From Paracholeplasma vituli (GTDB taxonomy: Bacteria; Bacillota_I; Bacilli_A; Acholeplasmatales; UBA5453): a stretch of DNA of 64,000 nucleotides. Positions 16,070 to 26,276 of the stretch are shown one piece after another. The first letter of the stretch is position 1; every line of letters starts with the position of its first letter. The notes beneath the pieces are model-generated. The model ran no database searches. It saw nothing but the letters and a program-made list of their open reading frames with translations, and was not told where the DNA came from. Where the stretch lies: contig NZ_JAOEGN010000004.1 of assembly GCF_025446935.1 (NCBI RefSeq), forward strand, positions 1 to 64,000. Reading direction: 5' to 3'. The translations under genes were made by a program, and so were the position numbers.

Positions 16070-19000
16070 AACATCTTCAAAACAAGCTTTTACAACTTTT
16101 TTTCATGTGTGTGATGGTTTTAACCATCTGGGGTTTTACAAGTCCTGTCATGAAAGTACAAGCAGAAAATACCGCACCAGACTGTGGTGAATTGACCAAC
16201 TGGGTGGCGTTATCACAAACCGGCGGTCAGCTCAGTGCGGGTAATTATTATTTACCAAATGATGTGACATTACAAAATAACATCACGATTAGTAATGGAA
16301 CCATTAATCTTAATTTAAATAGTAATATATTGACCGGTGCATTCGGGTCAGACCAAAGCATTTTCAGGGTTACCAATGGTACTTTGAATATTTATGATTG
16401 TAGTGCTGTAAAAAAAGTTCACAACTACAAAATCAAATCTGTTGAAGGTGACTTAACTCAAGATATATATACGAATCAACTTGCCTATTCCAATAAATTA
16501 TTTCAACGCTATTACGATTTCTCGGAGGTTGGAGATGGCATTATTGAGGGTGGTATTATTACAGGTGGGCATAAGTTTTCAACTAAAACAGATCTGAAAT
16601 CTAATTACAACTATGCCGGTGGTGGATCAGCAATCCTCATCGGTAATTCAGGCGGTGTTGTGAATTTTTATGGTGGTACCCTCAGCGGAAATACAAGTAC
16701 AACGCTATCCCAATGGGGTGGCAAACGCGAACGAAGTGGTACAGTTGGAGTCATGGATGGTGGTACATTCAATTTCTATCAAGGTCAAATTATCGGGAAT
16801 AGTAGCCGTTATGGTGGCGCTGGGATTTATTTATTCGGTTCTAGCTATATGCCAGCGAGAGTTAACATTTATGGCGGAATCATTGAAGACAATTATTCAC
16901 ATGATACAGCCTATAACTTTCAAAACACAAGTAGCATGTTTATTGGTGGCGGGGGGATTGCAACCGACAATGTGGGTAATGGGGCTTCGATACTATCCTT
17001 GTCAGGTTCACCAAAAATCATAAACAATAAGGCTTATGATTTTGCATCAAATCAATACATATCCACAAACTTGAATTATTCCACCGAATCAGTGAATTCA
17101 ATCAAGATTTTGGATAAATTATACACTGAACAAGCAGGCGTTAAAACGTATGCCAGTATAGGTCTATGGGGCGGTGCAGGAGAACAATTAACCTCAAATT
17201 ATACGCTCAATGGGAACACCCATGAAGATGTGAACAAAATATTCTTTTCAGATAATCCAGCTCAAGCGGTTGCTTATAATACGTCAAATGGTGAATTGAG
17301 ATATGTAGTTTCAAACCTCAATACCTTGACTTATCACTCGAACAATGGATTACTTCAAACTTCAAGTATATCTGTGGTCGATAAAATTAGCATCAGTATG
17401 AATATGTTTTCAAAGATAGGCCACATCTTTTCACATTGGAACACTATAGCAGATGATACTGGTACTCGCTATGAACCAGATGACATCCTTACACTTAGTA
17501 ACAATCAAGCATTGTATGCAATCTGGACACCAGCAACATACACCCTTTCTTATCAAACCAATGGTGGAAGATTCAATGCTGGTGTACCACAAAGTTATAC
17601 TTACTCAACAACACAAGCTTTACCTATCCCAGTTTGGACAGGTAAAACATTTGAAGGGTGGTTTGACAATGCTTTATTAACCGGATCACCACTCACACAA
17701 ATCGAAGAAACAACTGTAGGTAATCTCACTTTATACGCTAAATGGAGTGGCGTGAGTCAGCACACCATCACATCAGCAGCAGGCTTAAATGGATCGATTT
17801 ATCCATCCGGCAGTATTATATATAATGGCACAAGTCAAGATTACTGGGTGATTCCAGCAAATGGTTATAAGATTGGTACATTTACCGTCGATGGTGTGGA
17901 TAAACGCTCAGCTATTTCAAACAACAAGTACGTTGTTTCAGGTGTCACAAGTGATGTAAATATTGAGGTAACCTTCGAAAAAATAGCAACCACTGATATC
18001 ACTGTGTTCGCTTCTAGTGGACAACAAGGTTCAATTACACCCAATGGCTTTAGTGTTGCCGGTATTGGACAGTCAATCACCTACTATATGACACCTAATC
18101 CAGGCTATCGAATCAGTGATGTGAAAGTGAATGGCGTTAGTGTCGGAGCGGTTTCATCCTATACATTATCGAACATCACTTCAACACAGTCGATTATAGT
18201 TGAGTTTTCACCACTCAATACCATCATTCAATCGCCGGTTTCCTTTAATTTAAATGGTGGTCAATTTATGGGTATTTATGTATTACCATCCACCTATACA
18301 GAAGGTTTGGGATTACAGTTGCCATCAGCCTCAGAACTCAGTAAAGCCAATCACACATTTGCTGGTTGGTTCGACAATGAATCCCTAAATGGGACACCTT
18401 CAACCTATATAGCAGTATCAGATACAGGGGAACAAACTTACTGGGCAAAATGGGTTAAAGATTCAACGACAATTACATTTGAATCTAACGGGGGCGATGC
18501 AGTAGCAGCAATCCAACAAGTCGAAGGTACAAACATAGATGCACCAAATCCTCCAACTAAAATAGGATACACATTTGCTGGTTGGTATTCCGATAGTACT
18601 TTAACAACAGCGTACGTTTTCAATACTATGCCAGCTGAAAGTATGACACTTTACGCAAAATGGATTGTTAATGCGTATAATATCCATTTCGAATCAAACG
18701 GCGGAAGTGCGGTAACAACCATCACTCAAAACTTTGATACAGTAGTGACAAAACCAGTTGATCCAACTAAACTAGGACACACATTTGGTGGTTGGTACTT
18801 AGATAGTACTTTAACAACAGCGTATGTTTTCAATACCATGCCAGCATCAGATGTTACACTTTACGCAAAATGGACTATTAATGCATATAATATCCAGTTC
18901 GAATCAAATGGAGGAAGTGCGGTAACAACCATCACTCAAAACTTTGATACAGTCGTGACAAAACCAGTTGATCCAACTAAACTAGGACACACATTTGGTG

Positions 19001-20031
19001 GTTGGTATTCCGATAGTACTTTAACAACAGCGTATGTTTTCAATACTATGCCAGCAGTAGATATAACATTTTATGCGAAATGGAGTATTAATGCGTATAA
19101 TATCCAGTTCGAATCAAACGGTGGTAGTGCAGTAACAACCATTACTCAAAACTTTGATACAGTCGTGACAAAACCAGTTGATCCAACTAAACTAGGACAC
19201 ACATTTGGTGGTTGGTACTTAGATAGTACTTTAACAACAGCGTATGTTTTCAATACCATGCCAGCAGTAGATATAACACTTTACGCGAAATGGACTGTTA
19301 ATACCTATACCATTACTTTTGACACAAAAGGTGGATCAGTGATACAAACAGTATCATTAGAGTTTGGTGAAGCCATTGATGAACCCAATATTCCAACAAA
19401 ATCAGGATTTATCTTCAATGGATGGAACCAATTATTACCAGCGGTCATGCCGGCAGAGGATATCGTTTTAGTAGCCTTTTGGCTAAAAGTTTCAGATACG
19501 TCAAGTGAACACGGGTCATCTAATTCACTTGACTTAATCAATGCGATTGATCCGGCATTAGTTGTCCAAAAAGATGTTGAAGTCAGTATCGTTTTTGAAC
19601 GAAAACTCCCTACAAACATCAGTGAAACTGTTAAATCTAGCATTGAATCCCTCCTTAAACAAAATCAAAAATACGCGATCATGGATATTCGTGTCATTTT
19701 AAAGGCACAAGGACAATCAGATATTGAAATCAATGAATTAAATGAAAAAATCTCAATAACATTGGTGTTATCAAAAGCAGAACAAGGCCATAAAAATTAT
19801 CAAATTATAGCGGTTCACAATGGTCAGGCTAAAGTGATTGACAGTGTATATAATGCAGAAGATAAGACCATTACTTTTGAAACAGATCAATTCTCAACGT
19901 TCGCGATTGTTTATCAAACTAATAGCCAACAATGGGGTTGGTGGTTCTTAATACTATTGATTCCAATCGGTTTTGTAGCCTATAAGTATCGAAATAACTG
20001 GTTATCCCTGATTAACAAAAAACAAAACTAA
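16066..20031 (+). CDS. Large surface protein: beta-helix domain plus InlB-type repeats
   Basis: The 1,321-residue protein begins with a Sec signal peptide (hydrophobic about 8-30). Residues about 45-330 read as a right-handed beta-helix with many Gly, Asn and GG-containing rungs. Then come eight Flg_new/InlB B-repeats, each ending in YAKW or a variant, interrupted by two divergent InlB-type repeats (HTITSAAGLNGSI and the next). A further beta domain precedes one C-terminal helix (WWFLILLIPIGFVAYKY) and a Lys/Asn tail. The protein is thus membrane-anchored, with no LPXTG motif, as expected in a wall-less cell. Adhesion is the usual role of such repeats, by inference. Three repeats are nearly identical in DNA. 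Translation is coupled to the small Cys protein. Confidence 0.88.
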   Translation: MKHLQNKLLQLFFMCVMVLTIWGFTSPVMKVQAENTAPDCGELTNWVALSQTGGQLSAGNYYLPNDVTLQNNITISNGTINLNLNSNILTGAFGSDQSIFRVTNGTLNIYDCSAVKKVHNYKIKSVEGDLTQDIYTNQLAYSNKLFQRYYDFSEVGDGIIEGGIITGGHKFSTKTDLKSNYNYAGGGSAILIGNSGGVVNFYGGTLSGNTSTTLSQWGGKRERSGTVGVMDGGTFNFYQGQIIGNSSRYGGAGIYLFGSSYMPARVNIYGGIIEDNYSHDTAYNFQNTSSMFIGGGGIATDNVGNGASILSLSGSPKIINNKAYDFASNQYISTNLNYSTESVNSIKILDKLYTEQAGVKTYASIGLWGGAGEQLTSNYTLNGNTHEDVNKIFFSDNPAQAVAYNTSNGELRYVVSNLNTLTYHSNNGLLQTSSISVVDKISISMNMFSKIGHIFSHWNTIADDTGTRYEPDDILTLSNNQALYAIWTPATYTLSYQTNGGRFNAGVPQSYTYSTTQALPIPVWTGKTFEGWFDNALLTGSPLTQIEETTVGNLTLYAKWSGVSQHTITSAAGLNGSIYPSGSIIYNGTSQDYWVIPANGYKIGTFTVDGVDKRSAISNNKYVVSGVTSDVNIEVTFEKIATTDITVFASSGQQGSITPNGFSVAGIGQSITYYMTPNPGYRISDVKVNGVSVGAVSSYTLSNITSTQSIIVEFSPLNTIIQSPVSFNLNGGQFMGIYVLPSTYTEGLGLQLPSASELSKANHTFAGWFDNESLNGTPSTYIAVSDTGEQTYWAKWVKDSTTITFESNGGDAVAAIQQVEGTNIDAPNPPTKIGYTFAGWYSDSTLTTAYVFNTMPAESMTLYAKWIVNAYNIHFESNGGSAVTTITQNFDTVVTKPVDPTKLGHTFGGWYLDSTLTTAYVFNTMPASDVTLYAKWTINAYNIQFESNGGSAVTTITQNFDTVVTKPVDPTKLGHTFGGWYSDSTLTTAYVFNTMPAVDITFYAKWSINAYNIQFESNGGSAVTTITQNFDTVVTKPVDPTKLGHTFGGWYLDSTLTTAYVFNTMPAVDITLYAKWTVNTYTITFDTKGGSVIQTVSLEFGEAIDEPNIPTKSGFIFNGWNQLLPAVMPAEDIVLVAFWLKVSDTSSEHGSSNSLDLINAIDPALVVQKDVEVSIVFERKLPTNISETVKSSIESLLKQNQKYAIMDIRVILKAQGQSDIEINELNEKISITLVLSKAEQGHKNYQIIAVHNGQAKVIDSVYNAEDKTITFETDQFSTFAIVYQTNSQQWGWWFLILLIPIGFVAYKYRNNWLSLINKKQN
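18670..19299 (+). repeat. Three tandem 210-bp repeats inside the surface protein gene
   Basis: Units start at 18670, 18880 and 19090, exactly 210 bp (70 codons) apart and nearly identical. They differ at a few positions, such as the YLDSTL/YSDSTL alternation. Near-identity at DNA level means recent duplication or ongoing homogenisation and makes copy-number change by recombination likely. Confidence 0.92.
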
Positions 20032-20035
20032 GGAT

Positions 20036-20068
20036 AAAAGCGATGAGTCCAATGATTCATCGCTTTTT
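20036..20068 (+). terminator. Terminator of the surface-protein operon
   Basis: AAAAGCGATGA pairs with TCATCGCTTTT, followed by further T. Confidence 0.85.
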
Positions 20069-20147
20069 CTGTAGTGGAGAGTCGGCATACATGTGATTTA
20101 TACTGTATAATAATTCTATCAAGCAATGACTAAATGTGGAGGAACTC

Positions 20148-20705
20148 ATGATTTATATCCTAGCAGGACTCGCAAAATCAGGTAAATCACTGATTGCGAA
20201 AAAAGTACTCGAAACTAAACATATTCAGGTCCTATCAACAGATTGGATTATGATGATGCTTTACCACGGAAATCCAAACCTTGGCATTGATGTTCATAAG
20301 AGCGATATCTCAGTGAGTCGCCAACTTGAACCCTATTTAGAAGATTTAATCAAAGCATTGGTATCTTCAAAAAAGGATATCTTGATAGAAGGGGTTCATA
20401 TTCAGCCAGCATTCGCTAGCAAATTAATGGCTGCTTTTCCTAATCGAATCAAAGCTGTTTTTCTAGGCTATAAAACCGTTCATCCTGAACAAAAAGCCAA
20501 AGAACTAGTCAAAAATGCCCACAATATCGATAACCCATGGTATATGAACATGGATGAACCCGATTTGCTAAAACTGACTCATTATCTTCAAAAAGAAAGC
20601 ATTAAACTTGAACAATCGTGTCAACAGTTTCATCAAGTATACATTGAAATCGAGGATGTCATGACGCAAATAGATGACATCATCGATCAACTCTTTGAGT
20701 GCTAA
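20148..20705 (+). CDS. P-loop kinase-like ATPase
   Basis: GGAGG at 20139-20143 sets ATG 20148 as start (185 residues). The N-terminus has Walker A GLAKSGKS (residues 6-13) after a strand. A VLSTDWIMMML segment looks like a substrate-binding region, and DILIEGVHIQPA resembles the Walker-B-like strand of nucleoside, gluconate or 2-phosphoglycerate kinase-like proteins. It is a small-molecule kinase candidate with no visible substrate. The gene stands alone, with its own TATAAT near 20106. Confidence 0.72.
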   Translation: MIYILAGLAKSGKSLIAKKVLETKHIQVLSTDWIMMMLYHGNPNLGIDVHKSDISVSRQLEPYLEDLIKALVSSKKDILIEGVHIQPAFASKLMAAFPNRIKAVFLGYKTVHPEQKAKELVKNAHNIDNPWYMNMDEPDLLKLTHYLQKESIKLEQSCQQFHQVYIEIEDVMTQIDDIIDQLFEC

Positions 20706-20834
20706 TGTTTTATACATAAATAGGATTATCGCCCTTAACCAAATGGTTGAGGGTGATTTGTTATAACTTAGACTAAAAATTGAAATTTTGGATTTTATAA
20801 TTGTGTTATAATCATAACAAAGGAGTTGATGGGA

Positions 20835-22634
20835 TTGAAGAAACAATTACCAAAACGCCATGAAATCGATGTGAAATACACATGGGATATGGCAAATCTA
20901 TTTAAGAGTGAAGCGTTATACCAAGCAGCATTTGACACAGCAGAACAAGATGTAGTCACATTTTGTCAAAAGTTTGAGCAGCAGTTAACGACTAAAGAAC
21001 GTATTAATGAGGCATTAACAACATTTCAGGATATTCAATCTAGATTGACAAGAATTGGTGCATATGCATCACTACAAGCCAGCACAGATTCGATTTCTGA
21101 AGAAAATCAAATGCGTTCTGGCAAAGCCATGATGCGTTTTCAAGCCATCTCTAAACAAATGGCCTTCTTTATTAATGAACTCAAGCAAATTGACGATGCA
21201 TTATTATTAGAAGCAGCCCAATTAAACGTCGATAACCATGATTATCTACTTGAAATCATTGAAGATAAGAAACACACCTTATCCCCAGAAATCGAAAAGA
21301 CACTGGTGGCTTTATCCCCTGTATTAAATGCCTCCTATGGCCATTATAATCGTTTTAAATTGGCTGATATGAAATTCAATGATTTTGAAGTGGCTGGGGT
21401 TAACTATCCGAATTCATTCACATTATTTGAGAATGAATATGAATATGAAGAACAAACAGCGGTCAGAAGACGTGCATATGAAACTTTCTATCAAAAATTA
21501 GCAGAATATCAACATGGCTTTGCTAGCAACTACCAAGCCCATGTTCAAAAAGAAAAAATCCTATCCGAACTTAGGGGCTATCCAAGCGTCTTTGATTACT
21601 TGCTAGATGGTCAAAAAGTATCGAGAGATTTTATGGACCGTCAAATTGATTCAATTATGACAAAACTAGCACCTGCAATGCGTCGATATGCGAAACTCTT
21701 ACAACAAATTCACGGTTTAGACAATATGACTTATGCTGACTTAAAGATTGCTGTCGACCCAAGTTTTGAACCGAAAGTATCAATTGAAGAATCCAAAGCC
21801 CTCTTGATTGAAGGGTTATCCGTTTTAGGCAGTGAGTATAATGAGATTGTCAGACGTGCATTTGATGAACGCTGGATTGATTTCCCGCAAAATCAAGGTA
21901 AATCCACTGGTGGGTTTTGTTCATCCCCTTATGGCGCACCATCCTACATACTGATCAACTGGAATGGACAAATGGATGAAGTCATGGTCTTAGCCCATGA
22001 AATCGGACATGCTGGCCATTTCCAATACGCAAATGCCCATCAAAGTATTCTCAATACACGACCTTCGATGTATTTCATTGAAGCGCCTTCAACCACAAAC
22101 GAATTATTAATGGCAAATCATTTAATCCAAAAAGCACAATCCAGCCGCGAAAAAACCTGGATTCGTTCGGTGATGATTTCAAGAACGTATTATCACAACT
22201 TCGTCACCCATTTATTAGAAGCTGCTTTCCAAAGAGAAGTCTATACGAAAGTGGACCAAAAACAACCCTTGTCTGCCAATATCTTAAAGAACATCAAACT
22301 TGATGTTTTGAAAAAGTTTTGGGGAGAAGCGGTTGATATTCCAGAATGGGCTGGGTTAACTTGGATGAGACAACCACACTACTTTATGGGCTTGTATCCA
22401 TATACGTATTCAGCAGGCTTAACTTTAGGGACTAAAGTTTCCAAGATGATTGAAAACAAAACCATTACACCTCAGGCTTGGATTGAAGTACTTAAAGCTG
22501 GAGGCACAAAGTCCCCATTAGAACTGGCGAAAATGGTCGGTGTCGACTTAACGACGGACCAAACCTTAAATGAAGTTATTGATGAAATCTCGAATATCAT
22601 CGATGACATCATCGCTGAAAAAACCAAAGCATAA
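20835..22634 (+). CDS. pepF: Oligoendopeptidase F (M3 metallopeptidase)
   Basis: AGGAG at 20821-20825 is nine bases from TTG 20835 but only three from ATG 20829, so TTG 20835 is preferred; the protein then starts KKQLPKRHEIDVKYTWDM, as in PepF homologues. It has 599 residues, the usual length. The zinc site HEIGH lies at about 388-392, with GHFQYA after it and the downstream Glu in the EAPSTTNELLM segment. It cleaves oligopeptides of roughly 7-17 residues in the cytoplasm for peptide recycling. lplA follows after 11 bases and is probably cotranscribed. Confidence 0.95.
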   Translation: MKKQLPKRHEIDVKYTWDMANLFKSEALYQAAFDTAEQDVVTFCQKFEQQLTTKERINEALTTFQDIQSRLTRIGAYASLQASTDSISEENQMRSGKAMMRFQAISKQMAFFINELKQIDDALLLEAAQLNVDNHDYLLEIIEDKKHTLSPEIEKTLVALSPVLNASYGHYNRFKLADMKFNDFEVAGVNYPNSFTLFENEYEYEEQTAVRRRAYETFYQKLAEYQHGFASNYQAHVQKEKILSELRGYPSVFDYLLDGQKVSRDFMDRQIDSIMTKLAPAMRRYAKLLQQIHGLDNMTYADLKIAVDPSFEPKVSIEESKALLIEGLSVLGSEYNEIVRRAFDERWIDFPQNQGKSTGGFCSSPYGAPSYILINWNGQMDEVMVLAHEIGHAGHFQYANAHQSILNTRPSMYFIEAPSTTNELLMANHLIQKAQSSREKTWIRSVMISRTYYHNFVTHLLEAAFQREVYTKVDQKQPLSANILKNIKLDVLKKFWGEAVDIPEWAGLTWMRQPHYFMGLYPYTYSAGLTLGTKVSKMIENKTITPQAWIEVLKAGGTKSPLELAKMVGVDLTTDQTLNEVIDEISNIIDDIIAEKTKA

Positions 22635-22645
22635 TTAGGTGTTTT

Positions 22646-23602
22646 ATGAAAACCCTCATCAGTCATTCTACTGACCCCTATTTCAATTTAGCCTGGGAAG
22701 AGTATATCTTTAAACATATTGAATGTGATGAAGATATCCTTTTACTATGGCGTAATGCGCCTTCTGTGATCGTTGGGCGTAATCAAATCATCTATGGGGA
22801 AGTCGAAGTGGCTTATTGTAAAACCCATAATATCCCTATTATTAGACGGATTTCAGGGGGTGGGACTGTCTATCATGATTTAGGTAATCTCAATTACTCA
22901 GTCATTACCAAACAATACAAGGATGTCATCAGTAATTATGCCTATTTCACAAAACCAATCCTCACATTTTTGAATAATCTTGGGATCCATGCGACATTCA
23001 GTGGCAAAAGTGATCTTAAAATCGGCAATCAGAAAATCAGTGGCAATGCGCAGATTTATCATCAAAATCGAATGTTGCACCATGGCACATTGCTATTAGA
23101 ATCTGATTTAAACCGATTAAATCAGGTTATTAAGTTAGAAACAAAAGATATCATTTCGATCGGTGTACCTTCTAATCGCTCGATGGTAACTAATGTCTAT
23201 GATCATTTAAAAACAAAAATGTCATTTCATGATTTTCTTTACAACTTACAAGCACACTGGGTCTACCCTAAAACGATTCAAGAAAGTTCTCTTGAACTTT
23301 CCGTATTAGACTTTCAAGCGATCGAACAACTTAAACAATCTAAATACCACAGTTGGGCTTGGAATTATGGTGAATCACCTGCTTTTGAGATTCATAAAGA
23401 AATTGGAATTAATCAGATTCAAGTCAAAGTGACTGAGGGCTTCATTGAAAAATGTTTGTATACCAATGAATTAAAATCTCAAATCATCACTGCGCTTAAA
23501 GGCATTCCTTTTGATGTAAGTGCCTACCAAACTGCAATTGCACAGTTTGATAATGAACATAAAAAACAACTTGAATCATTCAAAGACATCTTATTTAAAT
23601 AA
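22646..23602 (+). CDS. lplA: Lipoate-protein ligase A
   Basis: The 318-residue enzyme activates lipoate with ATP and attaches it to lipoyl-domain lysines. RRISGGGTVYHDLGN is the lipoate-binding motif. KSDLKIGNQKISGNAQ carries the lipoate/AMP lysine. The C-terminal accessory domain is present. It converges on the pdh operon, whose E2 carries the lipoyl lysine it should modify, so pathway and location agree. The ribosome binding site (AGGTG) is modest, suggesting coupling to pepF. Confidence 0.94.
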   Translation: MKTLISHSTDPYFNLAWEEYIFKHIECDEDILLLWRNAPSVIVGRNQIIYGEVEVAYCKTHNIPIIRRISGGGTVYHDLGNLNYSVITKQYKDVISNYAYFTKPILTFLNNLGIHATFSGKSDLKIGNQKISGNAQIYHQNRMLHHGTLLLESDLNRLNQVIKLETKDIISIGVPSNRSMVTNVYDHLKTKMSFHDFLYNLQAHWVYPKTIQESSLELSVLDFQAIEQLKQSKYHSWAWNYGESPAFEIHKEIGINQIQVKVTEGFIEKCLYTNELKSQIITALKGIPFDVSAYQTAIAQFDNEHKKQLESFKDILFK

Positions 23603-23604
23603 GC

Positions 23605-23632
23605 AAAAAGGCATTCGCGTGAATGCCTTTTT
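23605..23632. terminator. Bidirectional terminator between lplA and pdhD
   Basis: AAAAAGGCATTC and GAATGCCTTTTT form a perfect stem with a four-base loop and T (or A) tracts on both sides, serving both converging genes. Confidence 0.9.
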
Positions 23633-23633
23633 C

Positions 23634-25004
23634 TTATATATGAATGGCTTTATGAATCGCACCAATGGCGGATTCCATCACCGTTTCCGACACGGAAGGG
23701 TGTAAGTGAATCGCATTCGCAATTTCAGCAATGGTTGCTTCAGATTTCATCGCAACAATCACTTCAGCGATTAGATCAGATGCGTTTGAAGCAAGGATGT
23801 GCGCGCCCAAAATCTCACCCGTTTCAGGATTGAATAAAAGCTTCACAAAGCCATCGGTATTGCCTTCAGCGAGAGACCTTCCGTTCGCCAGAAGTGGGAA
23901 TTTACTCGATTTATACAAGCTATTACTCATTTTTAAACTTTGTTCTGTGTATCCTATTGAAGCAATTTCAGGGAATCCATAAATCGCTGCTGGGACATCA
24001 TTAAATGAGAATTTTGTAGACTTTCCAGCAATCGCTTCAACCGCAACAATCCCAGCTGCTGAGGCTGCATGTGCGAGCATCATTTGGCCTGTTACATCAC
24101 CAATCGCATACACATTGGGTAAACTCGTTTTTAGTTGATCATCGACTCGAATCCCTTGTTTTGAGGTTTCCAAGTTTAAAGCTTTAAATGCTGAAAGATT
24201 GGGTTTCATCCCAGCAGAAAGCAGGACAATCTCACTTTCTAGTATTTTGGTTTCTGAGTCTAATGTATAGGACACTTGATGGTCTTTGATTTCGGTAACT
24301 TGAGCTTTTGTGATGATTTCAATGCCATCTTTTTTCAAATAGCGCTGATAGGTTTGGCGAACTTCATCGTCAATGGTAGAAAGGATTTGATCTTGCTTTT
24401 CTAGAATTGTGACTTTCGTTCCGAAACTTGAAAACAGTTGAGCAAATTCAACACCAATCACACCACCACCGATGATGACTAATGACTTAGGAATAGTTGG
24501 ATAATCGAGTAAGCCTTTATAAGTGAGCACATATTTAGATTCTAGATTTTCCGTTAAACCTTTGATTGGAGGGATGATTGGAGAAGCACCCGTCGCGAGG
24601 ATTAGGTGTTTGGTAGTATAAGTTTCATTGTTTACGACCACTGTAGTTCTATTGATCACTTCACCAAACCCTGAAATGACGGTGACGCCATTTTTCTTCA
24701 ATAAGCCTTTTACGCCTTCAGTGAGCGTTTTAACTACTTTCGATTTTCTCGATAATACGTCTTGATAATCATAAGAAATTGTAGCAACATCGACTTTGAT
24801 TCCGTAAGAAGCGCTGTTTTTAATTAGTCTTAAAACTTTCGCACTTTTTAAAAGTGTTTTTGTTGGAATACAGCCTTCATTCAAGCAGACACCGCCAACG
24901 GTGTCTTTTTCAATTAAGGCTACTTTAAAACCCAGTTGAGCGCCTTTGATGGCCGCAACATATCCGCCGGGACCGCCACCTAAGATGATGATATCAAAAT
25001 TCAT
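23634..25004 (-). CDS. pdhD: Dihydrolipoyl dehydrogenase (E3)
   Basis: The 456-residue flavoprotein re-oxidises dihydrolipoamide with NAD+. It has the FAD-binding GGGPGGYVAA, the redox disulfide GGVCLNEGCIPTKTL (Cys40 and Cys45), a second Rossmann GGGVIGVE, and the catalytic HLHPSVSE near the C-terminus (His435, Glu440). No lipoyl domain is fused to its N-terminus, unlike some Mollicute E3 proteins. Its ATG overlaps the E2 stop (TAATG). Confidence 0.97.
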   Translation of the reverse strand: MNFDIIILGGGPGGYVAAIKGAQLGFKVALIEKDTVGGVCLNEGCIPTKTLLKSAKVLRLIKNSASYGIKVDVATISYDYQDVLSRKSKVVKTLTEGVKGLLKKNGVTVISGFGEVINRTTVVVNNETYTTKHLILATGASPIIPPIKGLTENLESKYVLTYKGLLDYPTIPKSLVIIGGGVIGVEFAQLFSSFGTKVTILEKQDQILSTIDDEVRQTYQRYLKKDGIEIITKAQVTEIKDHQVSYTLDSETKILESEIVLLSAGMKPNLSAFKALNLETSKQGIRVDDQLKTSLPNVYAIGDVTGQMMLAHAASAAGIVAVEAIAGKSTKFSFNDVPAAIYGFPEIASIGYTEQSLKMSNSLYKSSKFPLLANGRSLAEGNTDGFVKLLFNPETGEILGAHILASNASDLIAEVIVAMKSEATIAEIANAIHLHPSVSETVMESAIGAIHKAIHI

Positions 25005-26266
25005 TAGGATAACAACATGAATACTGGGTTATTCAGTAAGGATTTAAACATCATGACGAAGCGGCCGGCATCCGCGCCATCAATGATTCTGTGGTCTACA
25101 GCAAATGAGATTGGCATCACATGGGCGATGACTATTGCATTATTTTTAACCACAGGTTTTTGAATGATTTTACCAATACCCATGATCGCGACCTCAGGGT
25201 ATTTGATGATTGGTGTACCATATAAAGCATCGAATGCACCATAATTGGTGATGGTAAAAGTACCATTTTGAATGTCTTTTAATTGTAAGGTACGGTCAAT
25301 CGCTTTGGTTTGGAGGTCTTTAAGTTTCTTAGCTAATTCGTAAACACTTAAGGTATCTGCATCTTTAATGTTTGGAACGACTAAACCTTCTTTGGTATCG
25401 GTTGCGAAACCGATATTCATGAAGTCTTTATAGATGATTTCCCCTTTTTCGTGATCGAAAGAAGCGTTAAAGATTGGGAACTGTTTAATGGTTTTAGTAA
25501 TCGCTTTGATGATAAAAGGCATATAGGTTAAATGAATCCCTTCGGATTTTGCTAAATCCTTTTGGGCATTTCTCAAATTTACGAGTTCTGTCACATCAAT
25601 TTCATCCATTAAAATGGTATGCGGGATGATTTGTTTGGATACAGTCATCGCGTTTACAATCGCTTTACGGAGTTGTGTAACCGGAACGCGTCGGATTTTC
25701 GAATTAGGATCATTTGGAGACACTTTAGGAACTTCAACTTTAGGGGTTGATTTGGTTTCGATTGCGCGTTCGACATCTGTTTTAAGAACTCGACCGAATT
25801 CACCCGTCCCTTTGACGGATTGGATTTCAATTTGATGGTCTTTCGCAAGCATTCTTGCAAGCGGCGAAGCGAGGACTCTACTCGTTTGTTTGGTAGAATT
25901 TTCTTCAACAAAAGCAGGTGCGATAACCTCACTAGAAACTTCTAATTCACCGACAACACCGGCATTTTCGCCTTCACTAACGGTTTCAACAGATTTTTTA
26001 GGTTCTGATGCCACAGTGGGTTTAGCATTCAAATCATCTTGAATCAAAATCAGGGTTTCCCCAACATGGATGATTTCTCCGATTGAGACCCCAAGTTTTT
26101 CAACAATTCCGTTGACTGGGCTTGGCAGTTCAGCGTTTACCTTATCGGTTTCAACAATACAGAGGGTTTCGCCTTCTTTAACAGAGTCGCCAACCTTAAA
26201 AAACCATTTGAGCAATCGTCCTTCATGGATGCCTTCACCAATATCTGGGAATTTAAAATTATACAT
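25004..26266 (-). CDS. pdhC: Dihydrolipoamide acetyltransferase (E2)
   Basis: The 420-residue core subunit has one lipoyl domain with the modified lysine in ETDKVNAE (Lys42). An acidic and Ser/Thr-rich linker follows, then a peripheral-subunit-binding domain (LASPLARMLAKDH through GRVLKTDVERAIE, about 132-170). The catalytic domain ends with DHRIIDGADAG (His392). A very similar layout serves branched-chain 2-oxoacid complexes. Pyruvate is preferred because of the Mollicute context and the E1 sequence, but this is not decisive. The start follows AGGGGGTATTCT. Confidence 0.95.
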   Translation of the reverse strand: MYNFKFPDIGEGIHEGRLLKWFFKVGDSVKEGETLCIVETDKVNAELPSPVNGIVEKLGVSIGEIIHVGETLILIQDDLNAKPTVASEPKKSVETVSEGENAGVVGELEVSSEVIAPAFVEENSTKQTSRVLASPLARMLAKDHQIEIQSVKGTGEFGRVLKTDVERAIETKSTPKVEVPKVSPNDPNSKIRRVPVTQLRKAIVNAMTVSKQIIPHTILMDEIDVTELVNLRNAQKDLAKSEGIHLTYMPFIIKAITKTIKQFPIFNASFDHEKGEIIYKDFMNIGFATDTKEGLVVPNIKDADTLSVYELAKKLKDLQTKAIDRTLQLKDIQNGTFTITNYGAFDALYGTPIIKYPEVAIMGIGKIIQKPVVKNNAIVIAHVMPISFAVDHRIIDGADAGRFVMMFKSLLNNPVFMLLS

Positions 26267-26276
26267 AGAATACCCC

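Noticed and set aside
20826-20834. TTG or ATG starts upstream in pepF
   Set aside because: They fall zero and three bases after AGGAG; TTG 20835 has the proper nine-base distance and matches the family N-terminus.
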